A stretch of 13,982 nt of DNA, taken from the NCBI GenBank assembly GCA_964440345.1, contig CAYTSA010000096.1, forward strand, positions 1 through 13,982, read 5' to 3'. The DNA is from CAYTSA01 sp964440345. Its GTDB lineage: Bacteria > Desulfobacterota > Desulfovibrionia > Desulfovibrionales > Desulfovibrionaceae. Below, in pieces: positions 1-4,048 of the stretch (position 1 is its first letter; each line of letters begins with the position of its first letter). Both the position numbers and the translations under genes were made by a program. The notes beneath the pieces are model-generated. The model was not told the origin of the DNA and made no database searches. It saw nothing but the letters and a program-made list of their open reading frames with translations.

Positions 1-53
1 GCGAAGGCGGCCGTACTGTTGGCGCAGGCGTTGTTTCCGAAATTATGGAGTAA
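1..53 (+). CDS. tuf: Elongation factor Tu, C-terminal end (partial)
   Basis: Only the last 16 complete codons and the stop are present. Reading from base 3 they give EGGRTVGAGVVSEIME then TAA at 51-53, which is the typical EF-Tu C-terminus (domain 3, the GRTVGAGVV strand). EF-Tu is the cytosolic GTPase that carries aminoacyl-tRNA to the ribosomal A site. The start lies outside the window on the left. The stop is only 3 nt before the favoured rpmG start, and the last tuf codons supply the GGAG ribosome binding site of rpmG (47-50), so the two genes are probably co-transcribed and translationally coupled. Identity is secure despite the short fragment because both the sequence and the neighbour fit. 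Confidence 0.93.
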   Translation, partial: EGGRTVGAGVVSEIME

Positions 54-56
54 ATG

Positions 57-206
57 ATGCGCATCAACATCCAGCTAGCGTGCACCGAATGCAAACGGCG
101 CAACTACGCCACTGAAAAGAACAAGAAAAACACGACCGGCAGATTGGAAGTGAAGAAGTACTGCCCTTGGGACAAAAAGCACACCGTACACCGGGAAACC
201 AAGTAG
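57..206 (+). CDS. rpmG: 50S ribosomal protein L33
   Basis: A small basic protein of 49 residues, normal for L33, a zinc-ribbon-like protein of the large subunit near the E site. It opens MRINIQLACTEC and ends KKHTVHRETK, both hallmarks of the family. Two in-frame ATGs exist (54 and 57). I chose 57 because GGAG at 47-50 is then 6 nt upstream and the protein starts with the usual M-R-x-N-I. The gene is too short to stand out by length alone, but it lies exactly between tuf and tRNA-Trp, where many proteobacteria carry it. Cys9, Cys12 and Cys36 match the zinc ligands of the cysteine-bearing form. The position of the fourth ligand is Asp39 (CPWD rather than CPxC), so the site is altered, or Asp serves as a ligand. 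Confidence 0.95.
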   Translation: MRINIQLACTECKRRNYATEKNKKNTTGRLEVKKYCPWDKKHTVHRETK

Positions 207-250
207 GCAGCTGGCTTTCATACATATTGCTTAGATCGTGTCCATAGTGC

Positions 251-327
251 AGGCCAGTAGCTCCAACGGCTAGAGCGCCGGTCTCCAAAACCGGATGTTG
301 GGGGTTCGAATCCCTCCTGGCCTGCCA
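251..327 (+). tRNA. tRNA-Trp (anticodon CCA)
   Basis: A full cloverleaf can be drawn. The acceptor stem is 251-257 with 317-323 (AGGCCAG/CTGGCCT, 7 pairs). The D-arm stem is GCTC at 260-263 with GAGC at 273-276. The anticodon stem is CCGGT/ACCGG (278-282 with 290-294), with a CTCCAAA loop that places anticodon CCA at 285-287. The T stem is 300-304 with 312-316 around TTCGAAT. The discriminator is G324 and the 3' CCA is encoded (325-327). CCA reads UGG, so this is tryptophan. It sits between rpmG and secE in the same direction, so the mature tRNA is probably cut from a longer mRNA-containing transcript. I see no convincing separate promoter in the 44 nt upstream. Confidence 0.97.
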
Positions 328-352
328 TACTTTTTACCGCGCTGAGTACACC

Positions 353-646
353 ATGGCCAAAAATAACGCGAAAGAAGAAAAGGCTGGCAAAGCCGGCGCC
401 AAAGCGCAAGGCAAGTCCGTCTCCAAGGGCAAAGCGCAAAAGTCTTCCGGAGTGGTTGGCAAAGTCAACCAGTTCAAGGAATTCTTTGAAGAATCCAAGG
501 TAGAGATAAAGAAAGTCACCTGGCCTTCGCGCAAAGAAACCACCGCCACCAGCATTGCCGTATTGGTGCTGGTTTTTGTCATGGCCGCCTTTTTGGGCCT
601 TGTAGACTTGGGACTGGCCAAGCTCGTCGGCTACATCTTGTCCTGA
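353..646 (+). CDS. secE: Preprotein translocase subunit SecE
   Basis: SecE clamps SecY in the SecYEG channel of the inner membrane. The 97-residue protein has a charged Lys/Ala/Gly-rich N-terminal tail (about 1-36), then an amphipathic cytosolic helix with the family signature KKVTWPSRKE (53-62), then one hydrophobic membrane segment (about 66-92). This is the short single-span form, unlike the three-span E. coli protein. It begins 25 nt after the tRNA CCA end and is followed by nusG, the standard secE-nusG pair. The ATG at 353 has only a weak upstream GAG as ribosome binding site. The start is supported mainly by length and by the lack of a better choice. The lysine-rich tail is low complexity and poorly conserved in the family. 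Confidence 0.96.
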   Translation: MAKNNAKEEKAGKAGAKAQGKSVSKGKAQKSSGVVGKVNQFKEFFEESKVEIKKVTWPSRKETTATSIAVLVLVFVMAAFLGLVDLGLAKLVGYILS

Positions 647-696
647 ACCCTTGCGTTCAGCTTGACAATTTTCACTACCAGAAGCGAGACAGCGAG

Positions 697-1251
697 ATGA
701 CTGAGGAATTCGTCGCCGAGGCCAAAGCTCGGTGGTACATAGTGCACACATACTCCGGCTTTGAGCAGCGGGTGGAAAAAACCATCCAGGAGATGATGCG
801 CACAGGGCAAGACAAAGGCCTTGTCAAAGAAGTTGTCGTGCCTACGGAAAAAGTCATTGAGCTGGTCAAAGGCGAAAAGCGCACGTCCACGCGTAAATTC
901 TACCCCGGCTACATCATGGTTAAGCTGATTCTCACCGATGATTCCTGGCATTTGATCCAGGATATCCCCCGTGTGACCGGCTTTGTGGGGGGCAAAAACA
1001 GGCCCACCCCCATGCGCGACAGCGAAGCAGAGCGCATCCTCTTAATGATGGAAAGCCGGCAAGAACAACCCCGTCCCAAGTTCCACTTTGACCGGGGCGA
1101 CGAAGTACGGGTCATTGACGGCCCCTTCAGCGGTTTCAACGGCGTCGTCGAAGACGTCAATTACGACAAGGGCAAACTGCGGGTCGCGGTCTCCATTTTT
1201 GGCCGCCAAACCCCGGTTGAACTGGATTTCGTGCAAGTCTCGAAAGGATAA
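697..1251 (+). CDS. nusG: Transcription termination/antitermination factor NusG
   Basis: NusG binds the RNA polymerase clamp across the cleft, suppresses pausing, and links polymerase to Rho or to the ribosome. The 184-residue protein has the usual two-domain plan. The NGN domain spans about 10-120, with the WYIVHTYSGFE opening and the FYPGYIMVK strand (68-76), plus the VTGFVGG segment. A KOW domain spans about 133-182, including RGDEVRVIDGPFSGFNGVVE. Length is normal and no insertion is seen. It lies 50 nt after secE and 63 nt before rplK, a conserved order. The region before the start has only a purine-rich GCGAG stretch as ribosome binding site. Confidence 0.97.
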   Translation: MTEEFVAEAKARWYIVHTYSGFEQRVEKTIQEMMRTGQDKGLVKEVVVPTEKVIELVKGEKRTSTRKFYPGYIMVKLILTDDSWHLIQDIPRVTGFVGGKNRPTPMRDSEAERILLMMESRQEQPRPKFHFDRGDEVRVIDGPFSGFNGVVEDVNYDKGKLRVAVSIFGRQTPVELDFVQVSKG

Positions 1252-1314
1252 TCATTTACCGCGTCACCGCACAACGACGGAATAGTCGCGGGAGAGCAAC
1301 GAGGACGAAAGACA

Positions 1315-1737
1315 ATGGCAAAAAAAGTAGTCGCCAAGATCAAATTGCAGATACCGGCAGGCGCAGCAAACCCTTCGCCTCCGGTGGGCCCGGCGTTGGG
1401 CCAGCACGGACTCAACATCATGGAGTTCTGCAAGGCCTTCAACGCGAAAACCCAGGACCAGAAAGGCATGATCATCCCTGTGGAGATCACCGTCTTTGCT
1501 GACCGGTCCTTCACCTTTATCACCAAAACCCCTCCAGCCGCCGTGCTGCTGATGAAAGCGGCCAAGCTGGACAAGGGCTCTGGCGAGCCAAACAAGACCA
1601 AAGTCGGCTCCGTGAGCATGGCTCAGGTGGAGGAAATTGCTAAATTGAAAATGCCAGACCTGACTGCCAGCGATGTGGAATCCGCCAAGCGCACCATCAT
1701 GGGCACAGCCCGGTCCATGGGCATTACGGTTCAGTAG
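1315..1737 (+). CDS. rplK: 50S ribosomal protein L11
   Basis: L11 sits at the base of the large-subunit stalk on the GTPase-centre 23S rRNA. The 140-residue protein is of standard length. The N-terminal domain carries PPVGPALGQHG (about 22-32), the proline-rich helix tied to thiostrepton and elongation-factor interaction. The C-terminal RNA-binding domain ends with GTARSMGI near residue 131. The usual GKANP is GAANP here, a minor change. A GAGG at 1301-1304 lies 10 nt before the ATG. In many bacteria L1 represses translation from the rplK leader. The 63-nt leader here is short and I could not identify a definite L1 site. Confidence 0.97.
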   Translation: MAKKVVAKIKLQIPAGAANPSPPVGPALGQHGLNIMEFCKAFNAKTQDQKGMIIPVEITVFADRSFTFITKTPPAAVLLMKAAKLDKGSGEPNKTKVGSVSMAQVEEIAKLKMPDLTASDVESAKRTIMGTARSMGITVQ

Positions 1738-1751
1738 AGAGGTGAGACATC

Positions 1752-2459
1752 ATGCCAAAACATGGAAAGAAATACCGCAAGTCTATTGAAGGCTTTGACC
1801 TGACCCAGCACCACCCGGTTGAAGACGGGATGCGCATGGCGCTGCAGGCCGCCTACGCCAAGTTTGACGAAACTGTGGACGTGGCCCTTTGTCTGGGCGT
1901 TGACCCCAAATACTCTGACCAGATGGTCCGCGGCGCAGTAACCCTGCCTCACGGCCTGGGGAAAACAGTCCGCATTGCAGCTTTCTGTCAAGGCGAGAAG
2001 GAAGCCGAAGCCAAGGAAGCCGGCGCTGACGTTGTGGGCGGCGAGGACCTGGTGGAAAAAGTCAAGGGCGGCTGGCTGGAGTTCGACAAAGCCGTGGCCA
2101 CCCCGGACATGATGGCCAAGGTGGGCCAGATAGGCCGCATTTTGGGCCCACGCGGCCTGATGCCCAACGCCAAGACCGGCACTGTGACCTTTGACCTGGC
2201 CCAGGCCATTTCTGAGCTGAAAGCTGGCCGGGTTGAGTTCAAGGTGGACAAAGCCGGGGTGCTGCACGCGCCCATAGGCAAAGTTTCCTTTGGCCCGGAA
2301 AAGCTGCTGGACAACTTGCGCTCGCTCATCGACACGGTGAACCGGCTCAAACCCTCTGCAGCCAAAGGCGCGTACTTCAAGAACCTGGCGGTTGCGACCA
2401 CCATGGGTCCGGGCGTCAAAATCGACCCCATGACCATCCGCAAGTTTCTGGAAGGCTAA
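1752..2459 (+). CDS. rplA: 50S ribosomal protein L1
   Basis: L1 forms the mobile stalk near the ribosomal E site and helps release deacylated tRNA. In many bacteria it also represses its own operon. The protein is 235 residues, normal size. The second domain bears the L1 signature around GRILGPRGLMPNAKTGTV (about 128-145). The C-terminal strand TTMGPGVKID near 217-226 belongs to the RNA-binding first domain. The ATG at 1752 is preceded by AGAGG (1738-1742), and the gap from rplK is only 14 nt, so the two are co-transcribed. No irregularity is seen. Confidence 0.97.
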   Translation: MPKHGKKYRKSIEGFDLTQHHPVEDGMRMALQAAYAKFDETVDVALCLGVDPKYSDQMVRGAVTLPHGLGKTVRIAAFCQGEKEAEAKEAGADVVGGEDLVEKVKGGWLEFDKAVATPDMMAKVGQIGRILGPRGLMPNAKTGTVTFDLAQAISELKAGRVEFKVDKAGVLHAPIGKVSFGPEKLLDNLRSLIDTVNRLKPSAAKGAYFKNLAVATTMGPGVKIDPMTIRKFLEG

Positions 2460-2474
2460 CTGTATACAAGCTTG

Positions 2475-2505
2475 GCGCAGCAGCGCGGTACTCGCGCCGC
2501 TGCGC
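2475..2505 (+). promoter_or_regulatory. Long hairpin just after rplA, no T-run
   Basis: Arms 2475-2487 and 2493-2505 pair over 12 base pairs with a single A-C mismatch (GCGCAGC/GCTGCGC outside, GCGCG/CGCGC inside) around a 5-nt loop. It starts 16 nt after the rplA stop. The sequence after it is AT-rich but has no T-run, so a simple intrinsic terminator is unlikely. It could protect the rplKA mRNA 3' end or mark an RNA processing site before the rplJL leader. The structure is seen directly; its role is inference. Confidence 0.5.
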
Positions 2506-2533
2506 TGCAATTATATATTCGGCAAAGGCTGGC

Positions 2534-2644
2534 CGCCGGGAATTGCCCGGCGTGTCTTACCCATGGGAAAAATGAGTCGAAGAAAGCAGGAGAGCGTCAA
2601 TCGCCCTTAATACCCTGCCGAGACTTGCTTCGCTCATTTTTTCC
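2534..2644 (+). promoter_or_regulatory. L10-type ribosomal protein leader, with terminator-like base
   Basis: This is the untranslated region before rplJ, where L10 (bound to L12) represses rplJL translation in many bacteria. A first hairpin pairs 2534-2540 with 2546-2552. The main element closes by long-range pairing of 2565-2576 (GGGAAAAATGAG) with 2633-2644 and CGAAG 2578-2582 with CTTCG 2628-2632. An asymmetric internal loop follows (AAA against CGAGACTTG), then GCAGG 2586-2590 pairs with CCTGC 2614-2618. The CTTAATACCCTGCCGAGA stretch resembles the conserved core of the known L10 leader family, from memory. The lower stem ends in six T (2637-2642), so the same element could act as an attenuator. 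Leader identity is likely; the attenuator role is inferred. Confidence 0.72.
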
Positions 2645-2659
2645 GCCGCACCCTCAAAG

Positions 2660-2665
2660 AAGGAG
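2660..2665 (+). promoter_or_regulatory. Strong ribosome binding site fixing the rplJ GTG start
   Basis: AAGGAG lies 6 nt before a GTG at 2672, optimal spacing. This supports GTG as the true start, and the resulting N-terminus (MNRAEKAEVV) is typical of L10. It sits 15 nt after the closing stem of the L10-type leader, close enough for leader folding to influence ribosome access. Confidence 0.8.
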
Positions 2666-2671
2666 TCACTC

Positions 2672-3193
2672 GTGAACAGGGCGGAAAAAGCCGAAGTGGT
2701 CTCTGCGCTCAAAGCGCAGGCTGACGGCGCCTCAATCGCGGTGGTCACTGACTTCAAGGGCCTGTCGGTGGAAGAAATGACCAACCTCAGGGTGAAACTG
2801 CGCGAAAACGCAGTACACTACCAAGTAGTGAAAAACACCCTGGCGCGGATCGCTTTCACAGACACGTCGCACGAAATCCTCAACGAAAAGTTGAAGGAAA
2901 ACTGCGCCGTCGCCCTTGGCCAGGACGACCCGATTCTCGTCGCCAAAGCCTTGGTGGACTACACCAAGGAGAACAAAAAGTTCTCCATCCGTTTCGGCAG
3001 CCTGGAAGGCAAGTACCTGGACGCTGAGAGTCTGACTGACCTGTCCAAACTGCCCGGAAAGGAAGAACTGCTGGCCAAGACACTGGGAACAATGAACGCT
3101 GTACCCACCAATTTTGTGGGCTTGTTCGCCAACATTCTGCGCGGCGTGCTCAACGCGCTGAACGCTATCAAAGAACAGAAAGAATCTGCGTAA
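2672..3193 (+). CDS. rplJ: 50S ribosomal protein L10
   Basis: L10 anchors the L7/L12 dimers to the GTPase-associated centre of the large subunit. The 173-residue protein has the usual rRNA-binding N-terminal domain, with MNRAEKAEVVSALK at the start, DFKGLSVEEMTNLR near 28-41 and VVKNTLARIA near 53-62. The C-terminal end is a helical tail (about 145-173) that in this family carries the L12 dimers. Translation starts at GTG. The gene is preceded by a 212-nt structured gap containing an L10-type leader, so autogenous control by the L10-L12 complex is probable. rplL follows after 16 nt. Confidence 0.97.
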   Translation: MNRAEKAEVVSALKAQADGASIAVVTDFKGLSVEEMTNLRVKLRENAVHYQVVKNTLARIAFTDTSHEILNEKLKENCAVALGQDDPILVAKALVDYTKENKKFSIRFGSLEGKYLDAESLTDLSKLPGKEELLAKTLGTMNAVPTNFVGLFANILRGVLNALNAIKEQKESA

Positions 3194-3209
3194 GGAAAGG
3201 AGAAACACC

Positions 3210-3602
3210 ATGGCAGACGTCACCAAAGATCAAGTTGTTGATTTCATCTCGAACATGACTGTGCTCGAACTTGCTGAATTCATCAAAGAACTGGAAGAGA
3301 AATTCGGCGTATCCGCCGCCGCGCCCGTTGCCGCCGTCGCTGCTGTTTCTGGCGCTGCTGCTGATGCAGGCGGAGACGCTGAAGAAGAACAGACTGAATT
3401 CGACGTGGTGCTCAAAGGCGCCGGCGGCAATAAGATTGCCGTCATCAAAGTTGTCCGCGCCCTGACCGGCCTGGGCTTGAAAGAAGCCAAGGCCAAAGTC
3501 GACGAAGCGCCTCAGACTCTGAAGGAAGGCGTTTCCAAGGAAGAAGCTGAAGAAGCCAAAAAGCAGCTGGAAGAAGCCGGCGCCGAAGCCGAAGTCAAAT
3601 AA
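3210..3602 (+). CDS. rplL: 50S ribosomal protein L7/L12
   Basis: L7/L12 is the multi-copy stalk protein that recruits and stimulates the translational GTPases. The 130-residue protein has all three parts: an N-terminal dimerisation and L10-binding helix pair (about 1-33), an Ala/Val/Gly-rich flexible hinge (about 35-58) and the globular C-terminal domain (about 62-130). That domain includes KIAVIKVVRALTGLGLKEAK (75-94), which contacts factors. It is slightly longer than E. coli L12, with extra length in the hinge. The ribosome binding site AAGGAGA lies within 3197-3203, well spaced before the ATG. The stop codon overlaps the first arm of a terminator-like hairpin. Confidence 0.98.
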   Translation: MADVTKDQVVDFISNMTVLELAEFIKELEEKFGVSAAAPVAAVAAVSGAAADAGGDAEEEQTEFDVVLKGAGGNKIAVIKVVRALTGLGLKEAKAKVDEAPQTLKEGVSKEEAEEAKKQLEEAGAEAEVK

Positions 3603-3622
3603 CGCAGTTGTTGCGTTTTTTT
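3601..3622 (+). terminator. Short intrinsic terminator overlapping the rplL stop
   Basis: AACGCA (3601-3606) pairs with TGCGTT (3612-3617) around a 5-nt loop and runs into seven T (3616-3622). The stem is only 6 pairs, so it is weak alone, but the T-run is good. The TAA stop of rplL provides the first two bases of the stem, so a ribosome finishing rplL would cover it. A second, far stronger hairpin follows within 12 nt. Confidence 0.55.
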
Positions 3623-3633
3623 GCGCTCTAGTC

Positions 3634-3684
3634 GAGCGCGGGCCCGAACCGGCGCAGCCGGCCGGGCGGGCCCGCGCTCTTTTT
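3634..3684 (+). terminator. Strong GC-rich hairpin terminator after rplL
   Basis: A perfect 13-bp stem pairs GAGCGCGGGCCCG (3634-3646) with its complement at 3667-3679. Inside is a second 5-bp hairpin, CCGGC 3649-3653 with GCCGG 3657-3661. Five T follow (3680-3684), with another seven-T run at 3694-3700. GCGCTC at 3623-3628 could instead pair with GAGCGC at 3634-3639, which would disrupt the terminator. That is the geometry of an antiterminator, but whether it is used is unknown. In E. coli a partial attenuator sits at the same place, lowering rpoBC transcription relative to the ribosomal genes. Confidence 0.75.
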
Positions 3685-3720
3685 GCCTTTTGGTTTTTTT
3701 CGCAGCATGCTGGGCTTTAC

Positions 3721-3747
3721 TTGCAACATACTGTGACAATATACAAT
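3721..3747 (+). promoter_or_regulatory. Candidate sigma-70-type promoter upstream of rpoB (distal)
   Basis: TTGCAA at 3721-3726 and TACAAT at 3742-3747 resemble -35 and -10 boxes. The -10 matches the consensus at five of six positions, but the spacer is only 15 nt, shorter than ideal. It lies 36 nt after the terminator T-run. Weak evidence alone. Confidence 0.3.
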
Positions 3748-3786
3748 TTTGCTTTGCATAGCACATGCATCCGGCAGGGCCAGCCC

Positions 3787-3815
3787 TTGACAAATTTCTC
3801 GCATTCACGTAATCT
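3787..3815 (+). promoter_or_regulatory. Candidate sigma-70-type promoter for rpoBC
   Basis: A perfect -35 hexamer TTGACA (3787-3792) is followed, after exactly 17 nt, by TAATCT (3810-3815). That keeps the three most important -10 positions (first T, second A, last T). Initiation would be near 3822, about 225 nt before the rpoB start. Placement after two terminators, in an AT-rich gap, makes it the best promoter candidate in the window, but it was picked by eye. Confidence 0.45.
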
Positions 3816-3929
3816 TGTAAGTTGCAAACAAGTGTTTGGCTTATCCATCGCAATCCGAGCGGGACGTCCCGACCGGGAACATGCTTTTATATATCATTCC
3901 ATTGATCGTACATCTGCCCAATATCATTA

Positions 3930-4013
3930 CCATTTTTGCGCCGCCGTGCCGGCTGGCGCAAAATGGGCGAACCGCGTGACGGCTGTGGCTGCTGCACTTG
4001 CGTGCAGCAGGCC
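3930..4013 (+). promoter_or_regulatory. Two stem-loops in the rpoB 5' leader
   Basis: First stem: TTTTGCGCC (3934-3942) pairs with GGCGCAAAA (3955-3963), inner GCCG 3943-3946 with CGGC 3950-3953 (one bulged T), and CCA 3930-3932 pairs with TGG 3964-3966 across a bulged T. Second stem: CTGCTGCAC (3989-3997) pairs perfectly with GTGCAGCAG (4002-4010) around a TTGC loop, extendable by GG 3987-3988 with CC 4012-4013. Neither ends in a T-run, so they are not simple terminators. The second ends 25 nt before the ribosome binding site. A regulatory or RNase-processed leader is possible; in E. coli the rplL-rpoB gap has an RNase III site. Confidence 0.5.
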
Positions 4014-4037
4014 TGCCGCCCGCTAACGTCTTTTCTT

Positions 4038-4043
4038 AAGGGG
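4038..4043 (+). promoter_or_regulatory. Ribosome binding site deciding the rpoB start
   Basis: AAGGGG at 4038-4043 lies 5 nt before ATG 4049. An in-frame GTG at 4043 would start inside this site, so it cannot use it. The ATG is therefore the better start, giving the N-terminus MSQLMKKFGK. Confidence 0.75.
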
Positions 4044-4048
4044 TGACC

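Larger units (their letters stand above)
3685..4048 (+). other. Gene-free region between rplL and rpoB: probable promoter and leader
   Basis: No plausible gene lies here. After the terminator the sequence becomes noticeably more AT-rich, as in promoter regions. It holds two promoter-like pairs (3721-3747 and 3787-3815). It also holds a 12-nt perfect palindrome CGGGACGTCCCG (3860-3871), an AT-rich stretch around 3884-3900, and two strong stem-loops (3930-3966 and 3987-4013) before the rpoB ribosome binding site. The layout suggests separate initiation of an rpoBC transcript with a leader of roughly 220 nt. Motif positions are seen; the promoter role is inferred. Confidence 0.6.

Noticed and set aside
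328..340. Five-T run shortly after tRNA-Trp as a tRNA terminator
   Set aside because: No hairpin other than the tRNA itself precedes it, the run is short, and secE follows at once.
662..690. Perfect TTGACA (662-667) upstream of nusG
   Set aside because: At 16-18 nt spacing there is no -10-like hexamer (the sequence there is GC-rich and purine-rich), and secE-nusG are normally co-transcribed.
218..751. Long reverse-strand reading frame across the tRNA and secE, containing GQEGFEPPTSGFGDRRS
   Set aside because: That peptide is the translation of the antisense strand of the tRNA, a well-known spurious entry in databases. The rest is antisense to secE and nusG.
1731..2510. 259-codon reverse-strand open frame opposite rplA
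   Set aside because: Mirror of the codon bias of rplA on the other strand. Low-complexity His/Gln/Val-rich product with no recognisable domain or ribosome site.
3721..4026. 101-codon frame in the rplL-rpoB gap
   Set aside because: It starts at TTG with no ribosome site, has erratic composition and no domain, and overlaps the promoter-like elements and leader hairpins.
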